The notes: generated by a model not told the origin, from the letters alone. Positions 14,801 through 24,898 are shown, numbered from the stretch's first letter. The stretch: 64,000 nucleotides of DNA from Lachnospiraceae bacterium (GCA_902381685.1 LR698958.1:1932833-1996832), one strand, 5' to 3'. Program-made: numbers and translations.

Positions 14801-16825
14801 TTCATTTCCTTCAAATTCCGTCAGAACATTAGCCAATGAGTTAATATAGATTGGGTACAACTTCATCTCTTTCTTTACTGCTGCACCATTCGGGTAAAAT
14901 TCCCCCTGTTGTTTAATATCTTTTAATTGTGTAGAAGTAATAGCCGAGTATCCTTTTTCCTCCTCAGAAGGATTTGGAATAGTTGTCCAACCATAGAATT
15001 TACTTCCCTCTATTGGATTTGGCATATGTTCTTTCAGAGCTGCATCATATTTATACCACTCATCTGCTACTGTTGTCTTACCATCTAACTCATAGAATGT
15101 TACTTCCGCTTCCACTCCGGCTGCAAATAAATCCCTGTCCTGAATTGAAACTTTCTTAGGATTTTCAACTCCTTCCAATTTCGCTCCGTCATTCTGTGTA
15201 AGCGCAAGAATCTCTTTCATGTCGGAAACTTCGTGTTTCTCCATGTTTGCTTTTTTATACCAATTCGTTAATCTGTAACGGTCATTTAATTCCATTGTTA
15301 AAGTAACCGCCTGTTCTTCTCTTGGGTGTACGCCTTGAATGGCAAAACTTAACGGGTCACTTGTTTCTGCAGGAACATTTACCAACGCCGTCTTGTCAAT
15401 TTTCACTTTGCCTGCTCCCGGAAAATCAAAGGTTGCCATTACTGATTTTCCATGAACAGGAATACCCAAGTCATAATCCATTACCCATTTATTATAGTGT
15501 GTTTTTAAGTTTAAATATGTCTGGCGCGGCTCATCACCTATAAAATCATAGAATTTGGATTCCCAAAAGTCTATATCCTCATATGTGGCGTCATCTCTTG
15601 GACCATGTACCTCATTATCATCATTATCACCCACTGCCCTGATAGATACACCACTGGCAATTGCGCTTGGCTTAAAGTAAGAATAACTCACTTCACAATC
15701 GCTATCCACTATTCGTGCAATCCCACTCAGATTAACATTATGCTGTATAATCGGTATAACCAAAACTGCATTGTACTGTTGTGAAGAAATATCCCCTGCA
15801 TAATGGCATCTCACAATTTCAGAATTTCCACGCAACGCACCGGTAATTCCTCCGGCATATCCGGCAATACCTGAACCAACTGCCACATAGTTTGCCACAT
15901 CAAAGGAAACTTTAGCTGTGCTAAAACAGTCAATAATATGACATCCATTATTCACTCCGCCAATAATTCCCCCTGCATATACAGATTTTCCGCCTAATGC
16001 ACCTACCGCAATTTTATAATCATTTCTGACAACCGTGTTGCGTAGCTCTCTGCTATCGCCTTCCCCTTCATAGTTGGCGCGGGCACGGCAATATTCTATT
16101 GTGGAACTTGATGCCCAACCGACAAGACCTCCCATATAAAGACCTTCTCCACCGACACCGGTAACGCCTGAAGTGGAGTTATTAACTACTTCCGTTCCAC
16201 TTACTTCACAGTTATATAGCAGGGAATTTTCCACAATTCCGGCAATACCGCCACCTGAAAACCCACCGTTTGTCACAAGAGAAATAACGTTATTCGCAGG
16301 TGATATTTTCAGTTTACTGTTTAACACCGTAATATTTTCCAATTTTGAGTTTTCCGCATAACCTACAATAACTCCACCCTGGAAAATACAGTCTAAATCC
16401 GCATTTTCTACAATCAGATTTTTAATTGTAGCATTTTCTATAAAAGAAAACAGCCCACTGTTAGCATCTTTAATAATGTTTGGATCATATTTTAAACCTT
16501 TGATTGTATGCCCCTGACCATCAAAAGTTCCCTGAAACGGCAAATCTTTTGTACCGATTGTCAGATGTTTAATTCCATAGTGATCCAAAATGCTCTGTTC
16601 TATCTCACCAATCTCAATATCTTCCGTTAAAACGATAGTTTGATCTTTAAAATCAAAACTTTGACTTGCCGCCGCAAATACAAGCAACTCATCAAAACTG
16701 CTAATCTTTCTCACCGGCTCTTCTGCTTTTACCGTTGTGGCAAATCCGGAAAAAATCGGCAACAGCATCGCCAAAACCAATATACCTGCTATATACTTGC
16801 GCACACTACTTTTTTGCTTGTCCAC
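11816..16825 (-). CDS. Giant surface adhesin with GLUG and InlB-type repeats
   Basis: A 1669-residue secreted protein. The signal peptide (about 1-35) ends near TTVKAEE. Residues about 100-400 form a right-handed beta-helix-like region with GLUG-type repeats (GGGIAGIVENSLLYNCEVSG, GGLVGWASSSTIEYC, GGIIGGVNNGCHIIDC). Residues about 500-1450 contain many InlB B-repeat/Listeria-Bacteroides modules, recognisable by FRGWYKK, FLGWISG and FKGWYTDY. The C-terminus (about 1530-1650, LKLTKEYVN...GEYQIAENLDW) resembles a Cna-B stalk domain. There is no LPXTG or KTGD anchor, so attachment is likely through partners in the operon. Its start is 1 base from the end of the preceding gene. Probable fibre tip or adhesin. 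Confidence 0.75.
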   Translation of the reverse strand: MDKQKSSVRKYIAGILVLAMLLPIFSGFATTVKAEEPVRKISSFDELLVFAAASQSFDFKDQTIVLTEDIEIGEIEQSILDHYGIKHLTIGTKDLPFQGTFDGQGHTIKGLKYDPNIIKDANSGLFSFIENATIKNLIVENADLDCIFQGGVIVGYAENSKLENITVLNSKLKISPANNVISLVTNGGFSGGGIAGIVENSLLYNCEVSGTEVVNNSTSGVTGVGGEGLYMGGLVGWASSSTIEYCRARANYEGEGDSRELRNTVVRNDYKIAVGALGGKSVYAGGIIGGVNNGCHIIDCFSTAKVSFDVANYVAVGSGIAGYAGGITGALRGNSEIVRCHYAGDISSQQYNAVLVIPIIQHNVNLSGIARIVDSDCEVSYSYFKPSAIASGVSIRAVGDNDDNEVHGPRDDATYEDIDFWESKFYDFIGDEPRQTYLNLKTHYNKWVMDYDLGIPVHGKSVMATFDFPGAGKVKIDKTALVNVPAETSDPLSFAIQGVHPREEQAVTLTMELNDRYRLTNWYKKANMEKHEVSDMKEILALTQNDGAKLEGVENPKKVSIQDRDLFAAGVEAEVTFYELDGKTTVADEWYKYDAALKEHMPNPIEGSKFYGWTTIPNPSEEEKGYSAITSTQLKDIKQQGEFYPNGAAVKKEMKLYPIYINSLANVLTEFEGNEQDENPDVTLREGVGRTLVESDKNNVYIDVEAEGGTKEFPKGYQFRGWYKKQADGTEVCVSREYRYKVPDLTEKVTYVARFNYEVEYWAKAFEQDNGDEFAESKFYTKVIHTYGEGFQNIAGPAYCMEEVIGWGKEHIEHADQGDCNESYKEDMKITEPIKVYSHNLPFGNSVNNDYAISVNSDFPNAGEIKNVPTGSSIHYQFQYVPIDDARYHFQFWTLERVKSKDGWTYKNNPMDTGNLWEAVIDVYKGCAMISTDVVFHDEMGNVKTTVQRRYDDAIFMSPDNEHQYKYPLSGTDVSVDTEDGGKISGKLERKASPTDEQMKRNGYQFLGWISGNEVAKDSAEWNYIYDAKEEYCTSNVEKAEPYLLKEYDGEHSSYLDERLKVKETMDLYPVYAKYDVTTTTNIHQIENLPSGINLPNKPSYTVEELPDEFGKAKVTVTAESGKVSVLSSEPDGKKYELMSLICETDGEQQILKTVSNGSEYVYTGEIVAGKSYKFIAVYSPVLVLYHMNDNDTINPVVKDMGERLGVSPNPDFDKIADVEQSYFAGWTQQKPQAGHVWKFASKEALDASKISFVSKDAVVKQFMDLWPVFVKTSIKVNSNIDTVIAGEGGKPEQYRKLVRNTDGSMQLEAYEYDGYVFKGWYTDYKDDGSMGTKVSDKMVVKLKPEQLFEEKTYTAVFNSANVVTYHDMEGNPICKVNVEEGTRSFVNENGDVLDTEPILKMNELLGNSGTFIEWQWKSDDKMITWDTFKNTLITADMELYPCIVKTTAKDSQHSDYTDKVEFHVSSLPEENPLAQKGAYMLNGLFKEEYTQPNLTLHTERQVWNPAEDKKQSIPITELPTKMYTTITEDGNSTYVEASQGPVYTDTYGDALHEFFGKLKLTKEYVNADEDGVVYIDVVKKDSKETRRIPIDVSGGKGTTTVHLPVGEYQIAENLDWNWRDNIKSTSNVDGQGNIAIRIGAEEEVVIRNERVNEKWLDGADRKKNIYQK

Positions 16826-17400
16826 TATTTTGCCACCTCCTCGGGCCAGCCTTCAACCGCGAATACATTTTTGCTGTTATTTTCACTTTGTACCGCCTGC
16901 ACTTCCGCTTTAAATTCAATATCGCTTCCCGCATATTCGCTGGTCAATCTATTCACATCAAACTCTATTCCCCGCATTAAATCTTCTGTCGTTTTATTCG
17001 GCTCTAAGACGTCTGTATAATAAATCCAGCCATCTTTCTCCCGCCACTTCTCATCTGCAAATTTGTAATTTACATAATCTTCTGCCGGAAATATCTCTTG
17101 ATTCTTTTTCCCTGTTGTGTTCAATTTCACTCTGACGTATACCGGGTGATTACAAACATTTTTCACTTTAATAATCCGGGATACATCTTCATATTTTAAT
17201 AATTCTTCTTTACCATCTTTTACTTCTACTTCTTTACCATTTTCATCTAATGTGTGATTGATTAATTGTACTTTCACATTACCAAATGTGATTACATTAT
17301 CTGTCTTAATTTTTCTTATTAAAAATGCCGAGGAAGAAAAAATTCCCAAGCATAAAATTAAGAACAAACCCATCACAACTCTTTTCCTATTCTTTGTCAT
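16825..17400 (-). CDS. SipW-dependent TasA/camelysin-like protein (minor subunit)
   Basis: A 191-residue exported protein with leader VVMGLFLILCLGIFSSSAFL, followed by the SipW-type motif DNVITFGNVKVQLI. The mature part carries paired beta strands (IIKVKNVCNHPVYVRVKL, WIYYTDVLEPNKTTEDL), typical of the TasA/CalY superfamily. The stop overlaps the adhesin start by one base, so translation is coupled. Likely an adaptor between the main fibre subunit and the adhesin, which is an inference from gene order. Confidence 0.65.
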   Translation of the reverse strand: MTKNRKRVVMGLFLILCLGIFSSSAFLIRKIKTDNVITFGNVKVQLINHTLDENGKEVEVKDGKEELLKYEDVSRIIKVKNVCNHPVYVRVKLNTTGKKNQEIFPAEDYVNYKFADEKWREKDGWIYYTDVLEPNKTTEDLMRGIEFDVNRLTSEYAGSDIEFKAEVQAVQSENNSKNVFAVEGWPEEVAK

Positions 17401-17460
17401 TTCTTCCTCCTCGTTGATTATTATTTCATTATTATTGTCTTATTCTTGTATGCTTAATTA

Positions 17461-18159
17461 CTATTTGATTCCAAATGCTGCTTTAGCTGCCGGAATAACT
17501 ACGTTTGCTTCGTCAATTACTTGTCCTTCTCCATCAAACATCTGATGTTGGAATGAATGTACTTCGATTGCTCCGGCCTTTGTTCCATCTGCTGTCATGA
17601 AATCATCTCCGGTTGCAGTATCTTTCGCTACTACATCGCTAAATAACGGTGTAGTTGTCCATACATTTTTTGTTGCCTGGCTTCCATCTAAACCTGCTGT
17701 ATATTTGAAGATTCCGCCTACATATTCTCCGTCTGTTCCTGTTGTAGTTGCTTCTACTGCTTCCCAGCCATCGTTAATTGTGAAATATACCTTGTTGTCG
17801 TTTTTCATTGTATTGTTAACGTACACATAAACATAGCATTTTTCGCTTCCTGCTCCAACACCAACATATGGATTTTTTACAACTGTTTCTCCCGGGAAGA
17901 TTTTAGAATTTGCTACCCAGTCTGGTTCATATAAATTTCCGTTTAATTTTGACTCGTCCTTATCAATCGGTTTGTCATCAGGACCACCGTCCGGCTCTGT
18001 AGGGTCAATTGGGTTGATATTACCAACTGTAAATTGGTTTGATAATGAATCGTGAGTTGTTAACCATGCAACAGTTCCCCCTATTAATAATACACATGCC
18101 AATAATGTTGCAATAATTGCTGTTCGTTTTGTCTTACGACTTGTCTGTTTTCTCTCCAT
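17461..18159 (-). CDS. SipW-dependent TasA-like major fibre subunit
   Basis: A 232-residue protein with a textbook SipW-type leader: a basic N-terminus, then AIIATLLACVLLIGGTVAWL, then SLSNQFTVGNI. The mature domain (VVKNPYVGVGAGSEKCYVYV and later strands) fits TasA/camelysin proteins, which polymerise into matrix fibres in Bacillus. It overlaps the signal-peptidase gene by 26 bases, exactly the sipW-tasA arrangement, and is the first substrate gene, so it is probably the abundant subunit. Whether it forms fibres here is untested. Confidence 0.78.
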   Translation of the reverse strand: MERKQTSRKTKRTAIIATLLACVLLIGGTVAWLTTHDSLSNQFTVGNINPIDPTEPDGGPDDKPIDKDESKLNGNLYEPDWVANSKIFPGETVVKNPYVGVGAGSEKCYVYVYVNNTMKNDNKVYFTINDGWEAVEATTTGTDGEYVGGIFKYTAGLDGSQATKNVWTTTPLFSDVVAKDTATGDDFMTADGTKAGAIEVHSFQHQMFDGEGQVIDEANVVIPAAKAAFGIK

Positions 18160-18682
18160 AATCTCTTCTCCTTTTGTAAATATAATGAATTGTTGAGCTA
18201 ATCAATACCATTGCAAGAAGCGTAATAATAATTGCCTTACCGGTTGTTGTTCTTGCGAATAAGTAAATATAGCCTAGTATAGGAAGGGAAAATTTTACCT
18301 TTCCTATAATATGATCAAAATCAACGGGGTTTGCATCGTTGATTTGATTACCGTTAGAATCTTTATTGTGAATGCCGTATGTCTTTACCTGCCGATTTGG
18401 TTCATCAATTTCACGTATTCGATGAGTCGCTACAACCTTGTCATCTAAATAAAAACTAATGTCATCTCCGACCTTTAATTCTTCCGGATTCACTTTTTGA
18501 ATATATACAATAGAGCCAACTTTATATTTTGGCACCATACTGCCACTTGTAATTACATAGGGATTTAAACCGATGAGCCTTACTCCGCCTAATGCAAAGA
18601 TGAGAACTATACAAATAATAAAAAAGAATTGAGAAATATACTTGAAGATGTGATTAAATATGTTGCTTTTTTGCGTTTTCAT
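18134..18682 (-). CDS. sipW: Type I signal peptidase, SipW/ER-type
   Basis: A 182-residue membrane peptidase: N-terminal helix (ISQFFFIICIVLIFALGGVRL), catalytic Ser in SGSMVP, and a His in THRIRE replacing the usual lysine base, the signature of the SipW/eukaryotic-type branch. A second C-terminal membrane helix (TGKAIIITLLAMVLISSTIH) follows. Start ATG 18682 has AAGGAG ten bases upstream; a longer frame to 18706 is less likely. It heads the operon and should cleave the three SipW-type leaders encoded downstream. Confidence 0.85.
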   Translation of the reverse strand: MKTQKSNIFNHIFKYISQFFFIICIVLIFALGGVRLIGLNPYVITSGSMVPKYKVGSIVYIQKVNPEELKVGDDISFYLDDKVVATHRIREIDEPNRQVKTYGIHNKDSNGNQINDANPVDFDHIIGKVKFSLPILGYIYLFARTTTGKAIIITLLAMVLISSTIHYIYKRRRDYGEKTDKS

Positions 18683-18813
18683 TTCGACTCTCTCCTTCAC
18701 TTCCACATGATAAATAACAGAAATGTTTCTTCTGTACGATTCCTTATGAGAGTCTTGTTATACTTCTTTTCTCTCTAAAAAATTTGATTATCAGTTTTTT
18801 CTGCTATATATAT

Positions 18814-18842
18814 ATATTACGACTATTTTATTTATTTTTCAA
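18814..18842 (-). promoter_or_regulatory. Probable promoter of the fibre operon; AT-rich upstream region
   Basis: Minus strand TTGAAA (18842-18837), 17-bp spacer, TAATAT (18819-18814). The gap from 18683 to 19114 is strongly AT-rich (long T runs, a TATATATATA stretch). Apart from this promoter and a roughly 125-base leader I see no gene or clear operator in it; such DNA could bind nucleoid proteins or regulators. Confidence 0.5.
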
Positions 18843-19114
18843 CTTCATTCGACAAAAATGTTATTTTTTATAGTTTTTTTATAGTTTTTTAATGCTTTTT
18901 TGTATTTTTTCGCATTTTACTATTCTATATTTTTCTTTTTATTTCAGTTTTAATTTTATTACTTATTTTTATTAAATACAACCTTTTTATTTACATTATC
19001 TGCTTTTAAAATTTATATTCTGTTTTTTTCGATTATTCAATTTACACAACTTTTAATTCTTCTTTTCTTATAATGCCATATTTTTCTCTTCGTTTCCACA
19101 AGATTAAGAATAGT

Positions 19115-19148
19115 CAAAAAAAGACCATTGGAACATCGTCCAACAGCC
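19115..19148 (-). terminator. Terminator after the YoaK-like gene
   Basis: A 10-bp stem with three wobble pairs (GGCTGTTGGA / TCCAATGGTC), a 6-base loop and TTTTTTT on the minus strand. Confidence 0.65.
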
Positions 19149-19158
19149 TTTATATTTT

Positions 19159-19821
19159 TTATCTTCTTTTCTCCCAATCCACGAACATCATAATAAATCC
19201 GATAAACAAAATCCCCGAACATATCACTATCGCCTTTTCCCGCAGCACCTCAACGAATACATTTCCCAGTATTGCCCCAAGAACAAAGCATAGAATCACT
19301 CCGTAATAGAGAAAACCTTTTTTTAATTTTTTCTTTTCTTTTGTGTGCCAATACTCACACATATTTTGTGTAGCACTTCTCAAATTACCGATACACATTG
19401 TTGTCGCAATTCCGTTTCCGTGTATTTTGCGAAAACTTTCCACCTGTATCCCGCAGGCAAAGGAAGTCAGGCTGTTAGCAGGAAGATTATATTCCTGCGG
19501 GATAAAACATACCCCCACCAGCACAAACGCCTCGATTAAGATAGAAATCTGTCTCCAATGCAGAAGACTTTTTTCTTTTAACTTGAGCCGAATCATATCC
19601 GAAAGGGCTATCCCCACAACAAACGCCACAACGGGAACGGCATATCTCAGGGCGACGCTCCAGTTTTTTTCCGACAGATGAATACCGAGCAACAAAATAT
19701 TCCCTGTCTGCGCATTTGCGAACACTTTCCCTCTGCACATATAGGAATAAGCGTCCATAAATCCTCCGGCAATGGCGAGAACCACGCCCAGTCTGATTGA
19801 TTCCGACATCTGCTTTTTCAT
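19159..19821 (-). CDS. YoaK family (DUF1275) membrane protein
   Basis: A 220-residue polytopic membrane protein. The N-terminus RLGVVLAIAGGFMDAYSYMC and the motifs FANAQTGNILLLGIHL and ASGIQVESFRK-like (FACGIQVESFRKIHG) identify the YoaK/DUF1275 family. Function is not established; some members are listed as putative transporters. Six or so hydrophobic segments are visible. It begins 19 bases after the nucleobase permease stop, so it is probably co-transcribed with it. Start ATG has AAGGAAG upstream. Confidence 0.85.
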   Translation of the reverse strand: MKKQMSESIRLGVVLAIAGGFMDAYSYMCRGKVFANAQTGNILLLGIHLSEKNWSVALRYAVPVVAFVVGIALSDMIRLKLKEKSLLHWRQISILIEAFVLVGVCFIPQEYNLPANSLTSFACGIQVESFRKIHGNGIATTMCIGNLRSATQNMCEYWHTKEKKKLKKGFLYYGVILCFVLGAILGNVFVEVLREKAIVICSGILFIGFIMMFVDWEKRR

Positions 19822-19840
19822 TTTTACACTTCCTTCTTCA

Positions 19841-21181
19841 CTACTGTCCCAGTTTCTCTACCTCCATATTTTGCGGAAGTAAAATACTTAACAAAATAGA
19901 AACGACAAATACGATGGCTACGCAGTTTCCACCAAAAATATCTCTCACAATCTGAGGGAAAATTCTCCAAATATCCGCCTCGCTCGCTGTCGTAAAACCA
20001 ATTCCAATAGCGAGGGAAATTGCGGTAATAATTACATTTCTCTGTGAAAATCCTGCTCTCGCAAGCATCTGCACACCACTTACCATGATAGTACCAAACA
20101 TCATAATTGTACAGCCACCCAAAACAGATTCAGGCAGTGAAGAGAAAAAGTTTGCAATCGGCGGGAAAAATCCTGCAAGAATCATGCAGAGCGCTCCCAT
20201 CATAATCGTAAATCTGTTGACTACTTTTGTCATTGCAACAAGTCCTACGTTCTGACTGAAAGACGTAATCGGCGGACAGCCAAAAAGTCCTGTCACTGAA
20301 CTTAGGAAACCGTCACAGGCAAGTGAACCTGAGATTTCCTTTTCCGTTACTTCTCTTCCAAGACCTGTCGCCACTACTGCCGATGTGTCCCCGATTGTTT
20401 CCGCAGCAGATACCATAAATATAATAAATACCGCTATAATAGCATTCAGATTAAATTCAGGCGTCACCGGAAGTATTCTCGGAATCGCAACCATTCCTCC
20501 GTCAAAAACTCCCGATAAATCTACAACACCGAGGGCGAGCGATAAAATATATCCGACTGCCAGTCCAAATAAAACTGACAGTTGTTTCCAAAATGATTTT
20601 GCAACAATGTTAAACAGCAGACAGGCAACTAATGTCACTGTTCCTATCAGAAGATTTTTTGCCGAACCAAAGTCTTCCGTGTACCCTCCCCCAAAAGAGC
20701 GTACTCCTACAGATAAAAGAGAATAACCAATGGTTGTCACGACAATTCCGGCAACAAGAGGAGTAATGATTTTTCTCCAATATTTTGCAAGAAGTCCCAA
20801 CGTTCCTTCCAAAATACCGCCCACAATAACTGAGCCTACCACTGTCGCATATCCGTATTCCGTACCAATGTAAGATAACAAAGTAACAAAAGTAAAACTG
20901 ACTCCCATTACGATAGGAAGCCTTGCTCCCACTCTGCCGAGGGGATATAACTGAATCAGCGTCGCAATTCCCGCCATAAACATGGCATTCTGTAATAAAA
21001 GCGCCTGTTGTTTCTCACTCACTCCCGACGCTGCCGCAATCAATATAATCGGCGTTAAGTTTGCCACAAACATAGCCAAAATGTGCTGTAAACCAAACGG
21101 AATGGCTTTCGCAACGGGAACACGCCCGTCCAATTTATAAATATTTTCCACACAGACTTCTTTTTTCTGTTGTTCTTTCAT
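19841..21181 (-). CDS. Nucleobase:cation symporter (uracil/xanthine permease family, NCS2)
   Basis: A 446-residue transporter with 12-14 hydrophobic segments. Typical NCS2 motifs: PFGLQHILAMFVANLTPIIL at the start, the helix-8 region VSAAETIGDTSAV, and the QNVGLVAMTKVVNRFTIMMG segment with the conserved Gln/Asn. These import purines (xanthine/urate) or uracil with protons or sodium. The SAAETIGDTSAV sequence leans towards the xanthine/urate branch, but specificity is uncertain. Start 21181 has GGGAGG eight bases upstream; the longer frame to 21217 runs through the rpoC terminator. No separate promoter was found in the 49-base gap after rpoC, so partial read-through is possible. Confidence 0.88.
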   Translation of the reverse strand: MKEQQKKEVCVENIYKLDGRVPVAKAIPFGLQHILAMFVANLTPIILIAAASGVSEKQQALLLQNAMFMAGIATLIQLYPLGRVGARLPIVMGVSFTFVTLLSYIGTEYGYATVVGSVIVGGILEGTLGLLAKYWRKIITPLVAGIVVTTIGYSLLSVGVRSFGGGYTEDFGSAKNLLIGTVTLVACLLFNIVAKSFWKQLSVLFGLAVGYILSLALGVVDLSGVFDGGMVAIPRILPVTPEFNLNAIIAVFIIFMVSAAETIGDTSAVVATGLGREVTEKEISGSLACDGFLSSVTGLFGCPPITSFSQNVGLVAMTKVVNRFTIMMGALCMILAGFFPPIANFFSSLPESVLGGCTIMMFGTIMVSGVQMLARAGFSQRNVIITAISLAIGIGFTTASEADIWRIFPQIVRDIFGGNCVAIVFVVSILLSILLPQNMEVEKLGQ

Positions 21182-21195
21182 CTGTTTCCTCCCTT

Positions 21196-21228
21196 TAAAA
21201 AGAGCCAAGTGAATCACTTGGCCCTGTT
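21196..21228 (-). terminator. Terminator after rpoBC
   Basis: A 9-bp perfect stem GCCAAGTGA/TCACTTGGC with a 1-base centre (effective loop 3-5 bases), followed on the minus strand by TCTTTTTAAA. It lies just after the rpoC stop. Confidence 0.8.
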
Positions 21229-21230
21229 TT

Positions 21231-24200
21231 TTATTCCTCTATTGTTTCAAATTCCTCTGTCAATTCTTCTACATTATCTGCAAGATTAGAATCTTCAAAG
21301 TCTTCTGCGTCATCAAACTCGATTTCCTGTTTCTTTCCTGTGTCTAATGTTACGTCACGGTATTTTCTCATACCCGTACCTGCCGGAATCAGTTTACCGA
21401 TAATAACATTTTCCTTCAGACCAATCAGTGGATCGACTTTACCTTTGATTGCTGCTTCCGTAAGAACTTTTGTTGTCTCCTGGAAAGAAGCGGCTGACAG
21501 GAATGAGTTAGTTGCAAGAGAAGCTTTTGTGATACCGAGCATAACAGGTTCTCCTGTTGCCGGCTCTTTACCTTCTGCAATTAATTGTTCATTCACATCA
21601 TCAAAATCAAGTACATCTACCATTGTTCCCGGTAAGAATTCAGAATCTCCGTTTTCTTCAATACGGATTTTCTTCAGCATCTGACGAACAACGACTTCGA
21701 TATGTTTATCATTGATTTCTACACCCTGAAGACGATATACTCTCTGCACTTCCTGAATCATGTAATCCTGTACTGCGCGTAAACCTTTAATCTTCAGAAT
21801 ATCGTGAGGATTTACACTACCTTCCGTCAGTTCATCACCTGCTCCCAATACTGCTCCGTCCTGAATTTTAATTCTTGAACCGTAAGGGATTAAATATGCT
21901 TTTGATTCACCTGTCTCATTGTTTGTAACAATAATCTCACGTTTTTTCTTTGTATCATTAATTGTGGCAGTTCCGCCGAACTCTGTAATAATTGCAAGTC
22001 CTTTTGGCTTTCTTGCCTCGAAAAGTTCTTCGACACGAGGAAGACCCTGTGTAATATCTCCACCGGCTACACCACCTGTATGGAATGTACGCATGGTCAA
22101 CTGTGTACCCGGTTCACCGATAGACTGTGCGGCAATGATACCAACAGCCTCACCAACCTGAACAGGTTCTCCTGTTGCCATGTTTGCACCATAACATTTT
22201 GCACAAACACCGATGTGTGATTTACAAGTTAAGATTGTACGGATTTTTACTTCTGTAATCGGACCGCCGTCTTTGTTTACACCGTATTTCATAACCTGTT
22301 CGGCACGTTTTGGTGTAACCATGTGGTTTGCTTTTACAATAATGTTTCCGTCTTTATCATAAATCGTCTCACATACATAACGTCCTGTGATACGTTCCTG
22401 TAAACTCTCAATCTCTTCGTTCCCGTCCATGAATGCTTTTACATACATACCCGGAATTTCTGCACCTTTTTCCACACAGTCAACTTCACGGATAATCAAA
22501 TCCTGTGATACGTCAACAAGACGTCTTGTTAAGTATCCTGAATCGGCTGTACGAAGAGCAGTATCGGAAAGACCTTTTCTTGCACCGTGGGCAGACATGA
22601 AGTATTCCAATACGTCAAGACCTTCACGGAAGTTTGATTTGATAGGAAGTTCGATTGTACGACCTGTTGTATCAGCCATCAAACCACGCATACCTGCCAA
22701 CTGCTTAATCTGTTTGTCAGAACCACGGGCTCCCGAGTCAGCCATCATAAAGATATTGTTGTATTTATCCAAACCGTCTAACAGCGCTTTTGTCAGGGCA
22801 TCGTCAGTGTTTTTCCATGTTTCTACAACCTCTTTATAACGTTCTTCCTCTGTGATCAAACCACGTTTGAAGTTCTTTGTAATTCTGTCTACAGTATCCT
22901 GTGCGTTCTGGATAAGTTCCGGTTTCTGAGGCGGCACGGTCATCTCGGAAATAGATACCGTCATCGCTGCTCTTGTGGAATATTTATATCCTGTCGCTTT
23001 AATTTTATCTAATACTTCCGCTGTCACTGTTGCACCGTGTGTATTGATAACTTTTTCAAGAATCTGTTTGTTCTGTTTCTTTCCTACAAGGAAGTCAACT
23101 TCCAATAACAATTCATTTCCCGGAATGCTTCTGTCAACGAATCCTAAGTCCTGTGGAATGATTTCGTTAAATAAGAAACGTCCCAATGTAGATTCTACGT
23201 TACCTGTCAATGTTCTTCCGTCAGGAAGTTTCTTCGTCACGCGGACAGTGATGCGTGAATGAAGTGTGATAACTTCGTTTTCATACGCTAAAATTGCTTC
23301 ATTTAAGTTCTTGAAAAATTTACCTTCCCCTTTTACTCCCGGTCTCTCCTGAGTTAAGTAGTAAATACCAAGTACCATATCCTGTGAAGGAACGGCTACC
23401 GGACCACCGTCAGAAGGTTTCAAAAGGTTGTTTGGTGATAATAACAGGAAACGACACTCAGCCTGCGCTTCTACGGAAAGAGGAAGATGGACAGCCATCT
23501 GGTCACCGTCGAAGTCAGCGTTGTATGCAGTACATACAAGCGGGTGAAGTTTGATTGCTTTACCTTCTACAAGAATCGGCTCAAATGCCTGAATACCAAG
23601 TCTGTGAAGAGTAGGGGCACGGTTCAGCATAACCGGGTGCTCTTTGATAACGTCTTCTAATACGTCCCAAACTTCTGTCTGAAGTCTCTCAACCATTTTC
23701 TTGGCATTTTTAATGTTGTGTGCCGTTCCATTTGCCACAAGTTCTTTCATAACGAAAGGTTTGAATAACTCAATAGCCATTTCTTTTGGAAGACCACACT
23801 GGTAAATCTTAAGTTCCGGTCCTACTACGATAACGGAACGTCCTGAATAGTCAACACGTTTTCCAAGTAAGTTCTGACGGAAACGTCCTGATTTACCTTT
23901 TAACATATCTGATAAGGATTTTAACGCTCTGTTACCAGGTCCTGTTACCGGACGTCCGCGTCTTCCGTTATCAATCAAGGCATCTACTGCTTCCTGCAAC
24001 ATTCTCTTCTCATTGCGAACGATAATGTCCGGTGCGCCTAATTCTAAAAGTCTTTTCAGACGGTTATTTCTGTTAATAATTCTTCTGTATAAATCATTTA
24101 AGTCAGATGTGGCAAAACGTCCACCGTCCAACTGTACCATCGGACGTAAATCCGGTGGGATAACCGGAATTGCATTCAGAATCATCCATTCCGGTTTGTT

Positions 24201-24884
24201 TCCTGACTCACGGAATGCCTCAACAACTTCCAGACGTTTTACGATTCTTGCACGTTTCTGTCCTGTTGCTCCTTTTAATCCGCCCTGCAATTCATTGTAT
24301 TCTTTATCTAAATCAATTTCCTGTAACAATTCCTGAATGGATTCAGCGCCCATACCTACACGGAAAGCGCTTCCCCATTTTTCTCTTGCTTCCTGATATT
24401 CCTGCTCAGATAATACCTGTTTATACTGTAAATCTGTTTCACCTTTATCTAATACAATGTAAGATGCGAAGTACAATACTTTTTCCAATGTTCTTGGAGA
24501 AATATCAAGGATTAAGCCCATACGGCTTGGGATTCCTTTGAAGTACCAGATATGTGATACCGGAGCGGCAAGGTCGATATGACCCATACGCTCACGGCGA
24601 ACACTTGCTTTTGTTACTTCTACTCCACAACGGTCGCAGACAACCCCTTTATAGCGGATTTTCTTATATTTTCCACAGTGGCATTCCCAGTCCTTGCTTG
24701 GTCCGAAAATTCTCTCGCAGAAAAGACCGTCTTTTTCCGGTTTCAATGTTCTATAGTTAATTGTTTCCGGTTTTGTTACTTCACCTCTTGACCATTCTAA
24801 AATCTTCTCAGGTGATGCCAAACCAATCTTAATAGCATCAAAAGTCATTGGCTGGTATGTTGCTTCATTATTTGTTGCTGACAT
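21231..24884 (-). CDS. rpoC: RNA polymerase beta' subunit
   Basis: A 1217-residue RpoC. The N-terminal zinc-binding cysteines lie in [20 protein letters not shown]. The absolutely conserved catalytic Mg motif NADFDGDQM is present, as are the bridge/trigger region [20 protein letters not shown] and the second zinc cluster ([13 protein letters not shown]). Length is normal for Firmicutes. It lies 14 bases downstream of rpoB and ends in an acidic tail. Part of the essential cytoplasmic polymerase core. Confidence 0.99.
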   Translation of the reverse strand: MSATNNEATYQPMTFDAIKIGLASPEKILEWSRGEVTKPETINYRTLKPEKDGLFCERIFGPSKDWECHCGKYKKIRYKGVVCDRCGVEVTKASVRRERMGHIDLAAPVSHIWYFKGIPSRMGLILDISPRTLEKVLYFASYIVLDKGETDLQYKQVLSEQEYQEAREKWGSAFRVGMGAESIQELLQEIDLDKEYNELQGGLKGATGQKRARIVKRLEVVEAFRESGNKPEWMILNAIPVIPPDLRPMVQLDGGRFATSDLNDLYRRIINRNNRLKRLLELGAPDIIVRNEKRMLQEAVDALIDNGRRGRPVTGPGNRALKSLSDMLKGKSGRFRQNLLGKRVDYSGRSVIVVGPELKIYQCGLPKEMAIELFKPFVMKELVANGTAHNIKNAKKMVERLQTEVWDVLEDVIKEHPVMLNRAPTLHRLGIQAFEPILVEGKAIKLHPLVCTAYNADFDGDQMAVHLPLSVEAQAECRFLLLSPNNLLKPSDGGPVAVPSQDMVLGIYYLTQERPGVKGEGKFFKNLNEAILAYENEVITLHSRITVRVTKKLPDGRTLTGNVESTLGRFLFNEIIPQDLGFVDRSIPGNELLLEVDFLVGKKQNKQILEKVINTHGATVTAEVLDKIKATGYKYSTRAAMTVSISEMTVPPQKPELIQNAQDTVDRITKNFKRGLITEEERYKEVVETWKNTDDALTKALLDGLDKYNNIFMMADSGARGSDKQIKQLAGMRGLMADTTGRTIELPIKSNFREGLDVLEYFMSAHGARKGLSDTALRTADSGYLTRRLVDVSQDLIIREVDCVEKGAEIPGMYVKAFMDGNEEIESLQERITGRYVCETIYDKDGNIIVKANHMVTPKRAEQVMKYGVNKDGGPITEVKIRTILTCKSHIGVCAKCYGANMATGEPVQVGEAVGIIAAQSIGEPGTQLTMRTFHTGGVAGGDITQGLPRVEELFEARKPKGLAIITEFGGTATINDTKKKREIIVTNNETGESKAYLIPYGSRIKIQDGAVLGAGDELTEGSVNPHDILKIKGLRAVQDYMIQEVQRVYRLQGVEINDKHIEVVVRQMLKKIRIEENGDSEFLPGTMVDVLDFDDVNEQLIAEGKEPATGEPVMLGITKASLATNSFLSAASFQETTKVLTEAAIKGKVDPLIGLKENVIIGKLIPAGTGMRKYRDVTLDTGKKQEIEFDDAEDFEDSNLADNVEELTEEFETIEE

Positions 24885-24898
24885 ATAGGCACTCCCTT

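Noticed and set aside
19037..19222. A 61-codon minus-strand frame overlapping the end of the YoaK-like gene
   Set aside because: It overlaps the YoaK coding end and the terminator hairpin, with no recognisable composition or start signal.
21182..21230. Purine riboswitch before the nucleobase permease
   Set aside because: The gap is only 49 bases and is filled by the rpoC terminator; there is no room for the aptamer.
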